64,000 nucleotides of DNA from JAJAZB01 sp964244295 (GTDB taxonomy: Bacteria > Bacteroidota > Bacteroidia > Cytophagales > Spirosomataceae): the NCBI GenBank assembly GCA_964244295.1, contig CAXTIG010000033.1:17952-81951 (forward strand), given 5' to 3'. Positions 1 to 9,300 of this stretch are shown piece after piece. Made by a program: the position numbers and the translations under genes. The notes beneath the pieces are model-generated. The model did no database searches. It worked only from the letters and a program-made list of their open reading frames with translations, and was not told the origin of the DNA. Within the stretch, counting starts at the first letter, position 1. Each line of letters opens with the position of its first letter.

Positions 1-1
1 G

Positions 2-334
2 CTTTTGTTTCACAACGTCGGGGGCGATGGGCAGTACATCTCCACGCTGGCCGATATGCAAGAGGATATGCCCAAGTGGCAGCAATGGATTGGGCACATC
101 GCCCAACAGGGCAAACTGGTTTCCACCCAACCCATTGAGTACGACGGGGCCGTACTCAGCAACGGGGGCCTGGCCGGGGGGCCGTACCTGCGCGAGGGCG
201 AACTGGTGGTGGGCTACGTGCTGTGCCGGGCCGAAAGCCGGGAGGAAGTGGTGGAGTGGAGCCGGACCTGTCCGATACTGAAGTACCCGCTCGGTCGGGT
301 GGAAATCCGGGCCGTCATGCCGTTTGCGCTTTAA
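2..334 (+). CDS. YCII-related domain protein (5' end outside window)
   Basis: The reading frame is open at the window edge, so the true start lies upstream. About 110 residues are visible. The stretch FRNVGGDGQYIS-like near the start, then MPKWQQWIG and GKLVSTQPI, and a C-terminal VEIRAVMPF strand match the small ferredoxin-like fold of YCII-related proteins. The family is soluble and often of unknown function; some members bind or convert small aromatic compounds, but nothing here shows a substrate. The stop is 22 bases before the next gene on the same strand, so the two may be cotranscribed. Family assignment is from recognition of the pattern. Confidence 0.75.
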   Translation, partial: LLFHNVGGDGQYISTLADMQEDMPKWQQWIGHIAQQGKLVSTQPIEYDGAVLSNGGLAGGPYLREGELVVGYVLCRAESREEVVEWSRTCPILKYPLGRVEIRAVMPFAL

Positions 335-356
335 TCAACCCTCTTTTTCTACGACC

Positions 357-752
357 ATGAACAAACTCATTGGCCTGGGGCGCTGGCTCTTCGTGCTGCC
401 CTTCACCATGTACATCCTGCTTCACTTTGGCAAACCCGACGCAGGGGCGGCGTTCGTACCGGCCTGGCTGCCGTTTCCGCTGGCCTGGAACTACGTCACC
501 GGCGTGTGCGTACTGTTGTTTATCGTCAGTTGCGTGTGGGGAAAATTCGACAAACTGGCCGCTCTGTTCATGGCGCTTTACGTGTTTCTGATGATTTTCC
601 TGGTTCACCTGCCACGCGCCGCCACGAGCGAGAACGACCTGCTCAACATTTTCCGCAACACCATCGTCGTGGGGGGCCTGCTGATGTACGCCGGGGCCTA
701 CGCTCGCGACAAGCGATTGTCGTTCACCACCCGCAAACCCCTCCTGGATTAA
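357..752 (+). CDS. Small DoxX-like membrane protein
   Basis: This 131-residue protein has four hydrophobic segments (about residues 8-25, 40-60, 66-84 and 100-118), the layout of the DoxX-like family of small inner-membrane proteins. The ATG at 357 was preferred over an upstream in-frame alternative at 324, because it puts the first membrane segment right after a short polar start (MNKLIGLGRW). It follows the YCII-like gene closely on the same strand. DoxX-like proteins are loosely linked to respiration or oxidative stress; no specific reaction can be named from the sequence. Confidence 0.7.
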   Translation: MNKLIGLGRWLFVLPFTMYILLHFGKPDAGAAFVPAWLPFPLAWNYVTGVCVLLFIVSCVWGKFDKLAALFMALYVFLMIFLVHLPRAATSENDLLNIFRNTIVVGGLLMYAGAYARDKRLSFTTRKPLLD

Positions 753-761
753 AGGCTTTTC

Positions 762-2792
762 TCACCTCGCCACCCACTGCACCGCATCGGCCACCACCGC
801 CCCGTCGGCTCCCTGATTCGTGATTTCGACGTAAGATTTTACCCCGGCGGGGAAAGCAAACGTGCCGAGTTTCACCCAGGTGCCGGAGGTTTGGCCGGAG
901 ACCTGAATCTGGTCGCGTTTCAGCGTCACCGTTTGCGTTTTCTGGCCGTCGTTCAGCAAAAAACTGCTTTGTGCGGCGGCGTCGGGGCGGCGGGGGAGGT
1001 AGGCGTAGAGGTCGTATTGGCCGGTTTTGGGGAGGGTGGGGCTGAAGCGAACCGTTTTAACGGTTTCCCCTCCCGCGCCGCTGGCCCGCCAGTACGAGCG
1101 CCCGTAGCCACCCGCTTTTTCCACCGTCCACTCGCCGGTGCGGGTCACGCCGCTGGGCGCGTCGTTGTCCACCACTACGTCGGGCGTGGAGCCGTCGAGG
1201 AGCGGGTTTTCGAGAAGAATTTTCTGAATCGCCTTCACGTCCACGGCCTGCACCGCTGTTTTTTTGTCAATCGCCAGACTCGCCGCCACCGCCGCCGATT
1301 GGGCCAACACCATGAACACCGGTTCCATCCGAATCGAGCCGTAGGCAATGTGCGTGGCCGAGAGGCAGATCGGCACGAGCAAATTGCTGCACTCGCCCGC
1401 TTTGGGAATCAGCGAGCGGTAGGCAATCGGGTAGGGGGGGAAGCCGCCCACCTGCACGTCGCCTTCGTTTTTAACCATCTTTTTCCCGTCTTTTTCGATG
1501 ACAATTCGCTGGCAATTGTGCGAATCCATCGTGTAGGCGGCCATGCCCACGGCGTCGGGTACGGTTTCCTTGCCTTCGCAGTTGGCCTGGGTCATCACGT
1601 AGGCCCCGACCATCCGCCGCGCTTCGCGGACGTACATCTGCGGCGACCAGTTTCCGTTGTCCACGTACTCGTCTTTGGCGTAGCCCCAGCGCAGCATTTC
1701 GCGGCGGTGGTGTTCGGGCATTCGCGGGTCGTGGCCGATGAAGTAGAGCAAGTTCTTCGTGTAGCGTTCGTGGGCTTTCTGAATCTCGGCCCGGCGGGCG
1801 TAACTGGCCTCCGGGTAGTCGTGGTTCATCCCAATCAGGTCGGTCGAAAACGCCCCGTAGTTGTTGATGTCCGTTTTCTGGTTGGGCATGAAGTCGAACT
1901 TCAGCAGGTTGACCATGTTGGGCAAAGGCTTGGCGGCCAGCGAGCGGAGCAGGAGTTCGAACTTCGTGGAGTCGTAGTCGGCGGGCCTCGTGATTTCAAT
2001 GCGGTTGGCCGGGTCGCTGCTCAGGCAGATGCGGAAGTTGTAGGTCTGCACCAGTTTGTCGCCGGAGCCTTTCGGAGCCAGTTTTGCGTCGCTGATGCCC
2101 CAGAGCAGGCCGCTTTCGGGCTTGCCGGGAATCTTGTACGGGTCCACGCCGTCGGCGAACTGGTGTTTTTCGAGTAGCTGCACGCCGTTGTAGGTTTCGC
2201 CGTACTGCGCATTCGCTTCGCGCCCGACCGTGTAGCTGACGCCCGCTTTCGCCATCAAATCGCCTTCGTAGGTGGCGTCGATGAAGATTTTGGCCTGAAT
2301 CTGCTGGGCGGTCGGCTCGCCATTTTTGGGTGCCGACGAGGTTTCAAGCCCAATTTCCTGAATTGCCCCACCCGTTTTTTTCACCGAAGAAAGCCGGTGA
2401 TTGTACAGCACCGGCACGTTAGCCCGCTGGATGTATTCCTGAAACAACTTCTCGGCCACGCCCGGCTCGAACACCCACTGCTCGAAGCTGCCGTAGTGCT
2501 TGCCCAAGCGGCGGTAGTAGTCGAGGGCCAGGCCGTTGATGGCGTACTTGTTGCCGATGTCGGTGTAGCCCAGCCCGCCGGAGGTCAGCCCGCCGAGGCG
2601 GCGGCCCGGTTCGATGAGCAGCACCGATTTGCCTAGCTTTTTGGCCGAATACGCGGCCATCACGCCCGCCGAGGTGCCGCCGTACACGCAGACATCGACG
2701 GTGGTGGGGAGGCGATCCGGCGTTCCGGTTTGGGAAAACGCGGGCGAGGTTAGGGCGGTTAGGCCGAAAAACAAGGGTAGGATTCGGTTCAT
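762..2792 (-). CDS. Secreted FAD-dependent oxidoreductase with golvesin-like C-terminal domain
   Basis: This 676-residue protein starts with a signal peptide (MNRILPLFFGLTALTSPAFS). A dinucleotide-binding motif follows (VCVYGGTSAGVMAAYSA, about residues 31-47), with GGLTSGGLG next to it, typical of the FAD_oxidored family often labelled xanthan lyase. The last 120 residues form a separate beta-rich domain with WYWRASG-like and YDLYAYLP motifs, resembling the golvesin/xanthan-lyase carbohydrate-binding-like domain. It is the last gene of the SusC/SusD-led series and a paralogue of the gene just upstream, which lacks this C-terminal domain. Role in oxidising or trimming a glycan in the periplasm is inferred from context. 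The ATG at 2792 was chosen because it starts the signal peptide. Confidence 0.82.
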   Translation of the reverse strand: MNRILPLFFGLTALTSPAFSQTGTPDRLPTTVDVCVYGGTSAGVMAAYSAKKLGKSVLLIEPGRRLGGLTSGGLGYTDIGNKYAINGLALDYYRRLGKHYGSFEQWVFEPGVAEKLFQEYIQRANVPVLYNHRLSSVKKTGGAIQEIGLETSSAPKNGEPTAQQIQAKIFIDATYEGDLMAKAGVSYTVGREANAQYGETYNGVQLLEKHQFADGVDPYKIPGKPESGLLWGISDAKLAPKGSGDKLVQTYNFRICLSSDPANRIEITRPADYDSTKFELLLRSLAAKPLPNMVNLLKFDFMPNQKTDINNYGAFSTDLIGMNHDYPEASYARRAEIQKAHERYTKNLLYFIGHDPRMPEHHRREMLRWGYAKDEYVDNGNWSPQMYVREARRMVGAYVMTQANCEGKETVPDAVGMAAYTMDSHNCQRIVIEKDGKKMVKNEGDVQVGGFPPYPIAYRSLIPKAGECSNLLVPICLSATHIAYGSIRMEPVFMVLAQSAAVAASLAIDKKTAVQAVDVKAIQKILLENPLLDGSTPDVVVDNDAPSGVTRTGEWTVEKAGGYGRSYWRASGAGGETVKTVRFSPTLPKTGQYDLYAYLPRRPDAAAQSSFLLNDGQKTQTVTLKRDQIQVSGQTSGTWVKLGTFAFPAGVKSYVEITNQGADGAVVADAVQWVAR

Positions 2793-2858
2793 GGTTAGGT
2801 TCAAGAAAAACGGCACTGGGTCGGGCAAAGTACGCTGCAAAGCGTGAACGTGGGAACC

Positions 2859-2964
2859 GTCATGCCGAACTTGTTTCGGCATCTTCCTCTTTCAGCCCAA
2901 GCTGCTTGACTGCCAACAAGCCATTCGACCATTGAGCGGGAAGATGCCGAAACAAGTTCGGCAT
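2859..2964. repeat. GTCATGCCGAAC palindromic repeat, copy 1
   Basis: Two arms of about 26 bases are reverse complements (GTCATGCCGAACTTGTTTCG at the left, its complement at 2939-2964) and flank a 50-base spacer. The element lies between the two oxidoreductase genes. A second copy is at 6230-6340 and a short hairpin form is at 34123-34157. It can fold into a long hairpin and may end or attenuate transcription. Confidence 0.85.
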
Positions 2965-2979
2965 AACGGCCGCTGATTC

Positions 2980-4638
2980 TCAATTCGTCAGCCGCTGCCC
3001 ATCCTTCAGCAGCACGGCCTTCAAGGTTGAGTACGGCAACCGCTGCGGCGACACCTTGTTTTCCAGCGCCAGCACCGCCGCCGTGGCCGCCGACTGGCCC
3101 AGAATCATGAACACGGGTTCCATCCGAATCGAGCCGTAGGCGATGTGGCTGGCCGACACGCAGACCGGCACCAGCAGGTTGCGGCACTCCGCTTCTTTGG
3201 GCAAAATCGAGCCGTAGGCAATCGAATACGGCTTGTCGGGGTGGACGCCGATGTCGCCTTCGTTTTGCACGAAGCCGTCGGGGCGGCCTTCCGCGGCTTT
3301 CACGTACCGCTGGGCCTGGTGCGCGTCGAGCGTGTACGAACCCATGCCGATGGGGTTGGGCACGGCCGTTTTGCCCAGCGCGTCGGCCTCTTTCATCACG
3401 AATTCGCCCCGCATCCGCCGGGCCTCGCGGATGTACAACTGGTGCGACCAGCCGCCGTTGTCGGTGAACTCGTCTTTCGGTAAACCCCACTGCTGCATGG
3501 CTTCGTGAACGTCGGCGGGCACTTTCGGGTCGTTTTGCATGAAATACAGCAGCCCTTTCTGGTACAACTCGTGGTCGCGGATGATTTGGCGGCGGCGTTC
3601 GTAGCTGGCTTCGGGGTAGTCGTAATTTTTGCCGATGTAGTCGGTGCTGATGGGGCCGTGGTTGTTGGTGTCGGTTTTGCGGTTGGGAATCGGGTCGTAC
3701 TTGTCGAAGGTCTCGCGCCAGCCCGTGGCGTACACCCGCGCCAGCAGTTCGTAGCGGGCCGGGTCGTAACCGTCGGGTTTGGGGAAGGGGACGCGGTTGT
3801 CGGGGTGGTTGCTTAAACACATCCGAAAGCAGTACGCCTGAATCCGGTTGTCGCCCGCGTTCTTTTCGCCCACCGGCTGGGCCGAGACTTCGGGCAGCAG
3901 GCCGCTTTTGGGGTCGCCGGGGGTTTTGTACGGGCTGACGTCCTTCATGAAGTAGTGGCGGTGGTGGAACACGTCCGGCTGGACACCGTTGTGGGTTTCG
4001 CCGTACACCGAGTTGGCCTCGCGCCCGACGTGGTAGCCCACGCCCGCCGCCGCCATCAAATCGCCCTCGTAGGTGGCGTCGATGAACATCTGGCCTTCGT
4101 AGGTGTTGCCGCTCAGGGTACGGAATGAGCGAATGGCGTTTGCATTTTTCTGAATGCCCTTCGCCGACCGGTCGAGCCATTCGTCGCGGTACACGGTGAG
4201 GGTATTTTCTTTGACAAAATCCTCGAAAATGGCTTCGGCGGCGTGGGGTTCAAAAATCCACATCGTGCGGTTGGTGCCGTCGATGGCGGGCGTACCCTGG
4301 CCTTTGTTGCCGTACTCGCTTGGCGACTGCCACGTCCAGGATTCTTCTTTTTGGTAATGCTGGTAAAGCCGCCCGTAAAACTCCCGCGACAACCCGCCAA
4401 TGACCTCCTTGTTGCCCGTGTCGGTGAACCCCAACCCGCCCGACGACAGCCCGCCGAGGTGCTTGTCGGGCGAAACGACGAGGACGGTTTTGCCCATTTT
4501 TTTGACCTGCACCGCCGCGATGACCGCCGCCGAAGTGCCGCCGTACACGATGACGTCGGCCCGGCGGACGACCTGCGAACGGGCGGGAAACGCGGCCAGG
4601 GTAAGCAACCAGAGGAAACCTGCTGCTACTTTTTTCAT
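2980..4638 (-). CDS. Secreted FAD-dependent oxidoreductase
   Basis: This 552-residue protein carries a signal peptide (MKKVAAGFLWLLTLAAFPARS) followed by a Rossmann FAD-binding motif (VIVYGGTSAAVIAAVQ) and a GGLSSGGLGFTDTGN segment. The conserved blocks FIDATYEGDLMAAAGV and GREANSVYGE, and a C-terminal RMEPVFMILGQSAATAA helix, are shared nearly word for word with the neighbouring 762-2792 product, so the two are paralogues. This copy lacks the golvesin-like tail. It belongs to the FAD_oxidored family; a redox reaction on a sugar or glycan is likely but the substrate is unknown. It follows susD on the same strand, separated by a palindromic repeat. Confidence 0.82.
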   Translation of the reverse strand: MKKVAAGFLWLLTLAAFPARSQVVRRADVIVYGGTSAAVIAAVQVKKMGKTVLVVSPDKHLGGLSSGGLGFTDTGNKEVIGGLSREFYGRLYQHYQKEESWTWQSPSEYGNKGQGTPAIDGTNRTMWIFEPHAAEAIFEDFVKENTLTVYRDEWLDRSAKGIQKNANAIRSFRTLSGNTYEGQMFIDATYEGDLMAAAGVGYHVGREANSVYGETHNGVQPDVFHHRHYFMKDVSPYKTPGDPKSGLLPEVSAQPVGEKNAGDNRIQAYCFRMCLSNHPDNRVPFPKPDGYDPARYELLARVYATGWRETFDKYDPIPNRKTDTNNHGPISTDYIGKNYDYPEASYERRRQIIRDHELYQKGLLYFMQNDPKVPADVHEAMQQWGLPKDEFTDNGGWSHQLYIREARRMRGEFVMKEADALGKTAVPNPIGMGSYTLDAHQAQRYVKAAEGRPDGFVQNEGDIGVHPDKPYSIAYGSILPKEAECRNLLVPVCVSASHIAYGSIRMEPVFMILGQSAATAAVLALENKVSPQRLPYSTLKAVLLKDGQRLTN

Positions 4639-4688
4639 GCGTTTGGAGGCTAAAGCCATTTAGGAGTTCAAAATTTTTTGATTGAAAA

Positions 4689-4771
4689 GGGGGTCACGCT
4701 GAGCGAAGTCGAAGCGCATGTGGCTGGTCAGCGTCGGCCCACCGCGCTTCGACTCCGCTCAGCGTGACCCC
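4689..4771. repeat. GTCACGCTGAGCG palindromic repeat, copy 1
   Basis: The outer arms GGGGTCACGCTGAGC and GCTCAGCGTGACCCC pair, with an asymmetric core containing GGTCAGCGTCGGCCCACCGC. A run of nine or more T follows the right arm. Related copies are at 9979-10072, 12094-12178 and 57131-57235 (the last with the core in the opposite orientation). It lies between susD and the first oxidoreductase gene and could act as a terminator. Confidence 0.85.
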
Positions 4772-4779
4772 TTTTTTTT

Positions 4780-6207
4780 TCAATACCCCGGATTCTGATC
4801 CAGCTTGGGGTTCACGTCGCGCTCGGTTTGGGGAATCGGGAAGAGGTTGTGCGTGGCGGGCACCACGATGGCCGGGTTCTGGGCTTTCATCGCCTCGACC
4901 AATTTGCCCGTGCGCACCAAATCGTACCAGCGGTGGCCCTCGAAGGCCAGTTCGAGGCGGCGCTCCAGCAGCACCGCGTCGCGGAACTGCGCCTGGGTCA
5001 GGCCCGCGAGGTCGGGCAGGCCCGCCCGCTTACGGATGCGGTTGATGGCCGTGAAGGCATCGGCGTTGCCCGCCGCCTGCTCGTTGAGGGCCTCGGCGTA
5101 CATCAGCAGCACGTCGGCGTAGCGGAGAATGGGGTAATTGTTGCTGGCTTCGGCGTTGGCGGTGGCCGTCGGGTCAAGGTATTTGTACACGTAAGCCGGA
5201 AACGTGACGCTGGCCGGGGCGGCGGGCGTGGTGCTGGCCGAGTAGAGTTTGATGGTCACGTCGCGGCGCTTGTCGGTGGCGAGGTAGGTTTTGTAGAGGT
5301 TGTCGGTCACGGGGTCGTCGCCGAAACCGGCCACGCCGTTCACCCGGTCGAAGTTGGGCCGCATGTAGCCCTGCATCCAACTGCCTTCGCCGAAGCCGCC
5401 GCCGACGGCCTGGATCTCAAAAATGGCTTCCTTGCCGTTTTTGTTGCCAATCGCGAACACCTCCGGGTACGTGGCCCAGAGGTCGTACACGGCCAGGTCG
5501 ATGACTTCCTTCGCTTTGGCGGCGGCTTTGGGCCAATCCTGGCGGGTCAGGTAGACTTTCGCCAAAAACGCCTTCGCCGCGCCCTTCGTGGCCCGGCCCC
5601 GGTCGGCGGCGGTGTAGGTGGTGGGCAGCACGGCTTCAGCTTCGGTGAAATCCTTGACGATTTGCGCGTACACCTCCTCGGCGGAGGCCCGCGTGACGGT
5701 CAGGTCGTTGAGCGAGGTGGTTTCGGTCACCTGCAAGGGTACACCGCCGAACAGCCGAACCAGCGTGAAGTAGTAAAACCCGCGCATGAATTTGGTTTCG
5801 GCCAGCAGGCGGTCTTTCAGCGCGGCGTCCATCGGGATGCCCGGCACGCGGGCCAGCACCGTGTTGGCGCGGTTGATGGCCCGGTAGGTGGTCGTCCAGA
5901 GGGACTGAAACGTGACGGTGGCGGGCGTAAACGTGTGCTTGTCGAGGTCGTTTTTGGGTTGGTTGGCCGTGCTGCGGCCCCCGCCCCACTCGGCGTCGTC
6001 GGTGGCCTGGTCCTGCAAAATCCACATCACCTGCATGTACAGCTCCGAACTATTCATGAGGTCGTACACGGTGCTGACGGCGGCGCGGGCGTCGTCGGCG
6101 TTTTGGTAAAAATTGTCGGGCGTGAAGCTCGATTCGGGCGTTTGCTCCAGCACGTCGCAGGAGGCCAGCGCCGCGAGGAGCAGGAGGAAGGAGAATTTTA
6201 GTTTCAT
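4780..6207 (-). CDS. susD: SusD/RagB-like outer membrane lipoprotein
   Basis: This 475-residue protein begins with a lipoprotein signal whose lipobox is LAALASC, so Cys20 would be lipidated. The N-terminal TPESSFTPDNFYQNADDARAA block, the helical MRGFYYFTLVRLFGGVPL block and the C-terminal LERRLELAFEGHRWYDLVRTG and NPGY ending are signatures of SusD proteins. SusD caps the SusC channel on the cell surface and captures the ligand, usually an oligosaccharide. It lies 145 bases downstream of the susC-like gene on the same strand, with a palindromic repeat between. The ATG at 6207 is set by the lipoprotein signal. Confidence 0.95.
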   Translation of the reverse strand: MKLKFSFLLLLAALASCDVLEQTPESSFTPDNFYQNADDARAAVSTVYDLMNSSELYMQVMWILQDQATDDAEWGGGRSTANQPKNDLDKHTFTPATVTFQSLWTTTYRAINRANTVLARVPGIPMDAALKDRLLAETKFMRGFYYFTLVRLFGGVPLQVTETTSLNDLTVTRASAEEVYAQIVKDFTEAEAVLPTTYTAADRGRATKGAAKAFLAKVYLTRQDWPKAAAKAKEVIDLAVYDLWATYPEVFAIGNKNGKEAIFEIQAVGGGFGEGSWMQGYMRPNFDRVNGVAGFGDDPVTDNLYKTYLATDKRRDVTIKLYSASTTPAAPASVTFPAYVYKYLDPTATANAEASNNYPILRYADVLLMYAEALNEQAAGNADAFTAINRIRKRAGLPDLAGLTQAQFRDAVLLERRLELAFEGHRWYDLVRTGKLVEAMKAQNPAIVVPATHNLFPIPQTERDVNPKLDQNPGY

Positions 6208-6229
6208 GGTAAAAAAGTTTAGTGTGTTC

Positions 6230-6340
6230 GTCATGCCGAACTTGTTTCGGCATCTTCCCGCTGGCTGGCCGAACCGTTTGCCGGTAGCCGAGTAGCGGGC
6301 AGGCCGAGGGGAAGATGCTGAAACAAGTTCAGCATGACGA
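6230..6340. repeat. GTCATGCCGAAC palindromic repeat, copy 2
   Basis: The left arm (from GTCATGCCGAAC) and right arm (ending GTTCAGCATGACG) are near-perfect complements, with a GC-rich centre. It lies between susC and susD and is the sister of the element at 2859-2964. Two compensating changes in the right arm (CTG for CCG) show the copies have drifted. Confidence 0.85.
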
Positions 6341-6352
6341 GACAGATGTTAG

Positions 6353-9300
6353 TCAAAACCCCACGTTCAACCCCAGCATCCACGTCTTCGCCGCCGGGTA
6401 GCTGGCGTAGTCGAAGCCCTGACTGCGGCTGTCCTGGCCGAAGCGGTTCACTTCGGGGTCGTAACCCGAATAATTCGTCCAGGTGGCGTAGTTCTGGGCC
6501 GTGGCGTACACGCGCAGCGACTGAATTTTGAGCGCGTTGAGCACCCGTGCCGGGAAGTTGTAGGCCAGTTGCACATTTTTCAACCGCAGGTACGAACCGT
6601 CCTCGATTTGCCGACTCGAAATCCGGTTGGCGGGGCGGGTGGTCGTGGCGCGGGGAATGTCGGTGGCCGTGTTGGTCGGCGTCCAGCGGTTCAGCACGTC
6701 GCGGCTCTGGTTGGTGGTGCCGTTGAGGTATTCGAGCTCGAAGCGGTTGGCGTTGAGAATCTGACTGCCGGACACGCCCTGCAAAAACACGGTCAGTTCC
6801 AGGCCTTTGTACGAAAACGTATTGCTCAACCCGCCGATGAATTTGGGCTGCGCCCGCCCGATGATGGCGCGGTCGAGGTCGTCGATTTTTTTGTCCCCGT
6901 TCAAATCGGCGTAGCGGCGGTCGCCGGGTTTGCGGGCCTGCGGGTCGGCCAGGGCGGCGAGTTCGTCAGCGGTTTGGTACAGCCCGTCGGTGACGTAGCC
7001 GTAGAACGAGCCGAGCGGTTCGCCCACCCGCACGATGCCGGAGTTGAGGTTCTGGCCGATGTTGGCGACCTGCCCGGCAAAAATTTGCGGTGCCCCGCCG
7101 ATGTCGAGTACCTTGTTGCGATTGAGGGCAAAATTCAGGTCGGTGTTCCACTTGAAAATCCCGTCGGTATTTCGCGAAGAAATACTCAGTTCAAACCCCT
7201 TGTTTTCGACCCGCCCCAAATTTTTGATGGCGCTCGAATAGCCCGAGGTGCTCGGAATCGTCACGTTGAGCAGCAAATCGCGGGTGCGCTTGAGGTACGC
7301 GTCGGCGGTGAGCGTGATGCGGTCGTTGAGCAGCCCCACGTCCAGCCCCAAATCGGCCTGGCTGGTGGTTTCCCACGACAAATCGGGGTTGGCGATTTGA
7401 TTCGGCCCGATGCCCGTGGCGACGGTGTTGCCGAAGACGTAATTCTGCGTACCCAGCAGCGAGTAGGCCGGGTAGTTGCCGATGCCGTCCTGGTTGCCGG
7501 TCAGGCCGTAGGTGGCGCGGAGTTTCAGGTCGCTCAACACGGGGACGGCCTTCAAAAATTCTTCTTCGGAAATCCGCCAGGCCAGCGCCGCCGAGGGGAA
7601 ATACCCGTAGCGCTTGTTGGCCCCGAAGCGCGAGGAGCCGTCGGCCCGGAACGAGGCCGTGAGTAGGTATTTATCCTTGAACCCGTAATTCACCCGCGCC
7701 AGGTACGATTGCAGGCCCCAGGTGCCGATGTTCGACGAGGGCACCAGCGGCACCGAACCAGAGCCGAGGTTGCCCGTGCCGAGGTTGTCGTTGACGAAGT
7801 TGCGGGCCGAAGCGGTGCTGCTTTCGCTGCGGTTGGCCTGCTGGGTGAACCCCACCAGGGCCGTCAGGCTGTGGACGGCGTTGAACGTGCGGGTGTAGGT
7901 GAGCAGGTTTTCGTTGAGCCAGGTCACGCCCTGGCTGTTGGACACCGACGCCGCGCCGCCCTGCGCCAGGCCGCTGCCCACGCTGCGGGGCAGGTACGAA
8001 TGCCGGTTTTGCAGCACCGCATCGATGCCCAGCACCACGCGCAGGGCCAGCGCCGGGGCGATTTGGTAATCGCCGAAGACGTTGCCGAAAATCCGGTAGG
8101 CGGTGAGCGTGTTTTTGTTCTCGCGGGCCAGCGCCGCCGGGTTGTCGGCGGTGAAGTTGGAGGGCGAAATGAGGTACGTGCCGTCGGGGTTGTAAACCGG
8201 CAAAATCGGCGGGAATTGCAGCGCGGCAATGGTCACCTGCCCCAAACTGCCCAAATCGCCGTCGGTGCGCGACTGGTTGGTGACGGTGCGGTTGACGGTC
8301 AGGCTGTTGCCGATTTTCAGCTTGCTGGTCAGCTTGCGGTCGAGGTTGATGCGGAACGAGTAGCGGTTGAAATCCGAATTCGTCACGATGCCGCCCTGCT
8401 GGAAATACCCGCCACCGAGGGCGTACTGGGTGCGCTCGTCGCCGCCGCTGAGCGAAAGCTGGTAGTTCTGGATGGGGGCCTGGCGGAAAATCTCGTCCTG
8501 CCAGTCGGTGCCCGCGCCGAAGGCCGCCACCTGCTCCGGCGTGTACACGGCGGCGCGGCCTTCGTTGGTGTTGGCGTCGTTGACCAACTGCGCGTACTCG
8601 CTGCCGTTGAGGACGGGGTACTTCCGGCGCACGTTCTGAACGCCGTAGTAACTTTCAAAATTCACGACCGAGCGGCCCGCCTTGCCGCGCTTGGTGGTGA
8701 TGATGACCACGCCGTTGGCCCCGCGCGAGCCGTAAATCGCGGTGGACGAGGCGTCTTTCAGCACCGAAATTGATTCGATGTCGCTGGGGTTGAGCGTGCT
8801 GAGGACGTTGAAATTCGACCCGCTGCCCGCGCCGTCGTTTTTGAAGGGAATGCCGTCGATGACGTACAGCGGCTCGTTGTCGCCCTGAATCGAGTTGCCG
8901 CCGCGAATCCGAATCGTGGTCGTGCCGCCGGGCGCGCCGGAGTTTTGGGTAATCTGCACACCCGCCGCCCGGCCTTGCAGGGCCTGGTCGAGCGAAGTGA
9001 CGGCCACTTTCCGGATTTCGTTGACCGGCACCGTGGCGACCGAACCCGTCAAATCACTTTTTTTCTGGGTGCCGTAACCAATCACGACCACTTCGTTGAG
9101 CGATTTGGCGTCGGCCACCAGTTGCACGTCGAGCGTGGAGCGGCTGCCCACCGCGATTTCTTGCGGGGCGTAACCCACGAAGCTGAACACGAGCGTGCTG
9201 CCCGGCCCGTCCACGACCACGGCGTAGCGCCCGGAGCCGTCGGTGGTGCTGCCGCGCGTGGTGCCTTTCACCGACACGCTCACGCCGGTGAGCGCCTCGC

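Noticed and set aside
891..2177. Long plus-strand open frame (428 codons) opposite the golvesin-domain oxidoreductase
   Set aside because: It is antisense to a well-supported gene, rich in Gly, Val, His and Arg, and shows no family motif: a high-GC antisense shadow.
2801..4180. Minus-strand open frame of 459 codons overlapping the first oxidoreductase gene
   Set aside because: Arg/Pro-rich product in a shifted frame; the true frame has the FAD motifs and signal peptide.
4828..6201. Plus-strand open frame of 457 codons opposite susD
   Set aside because: Antisense shadow of a clear SusD gene, without recognisable domains.
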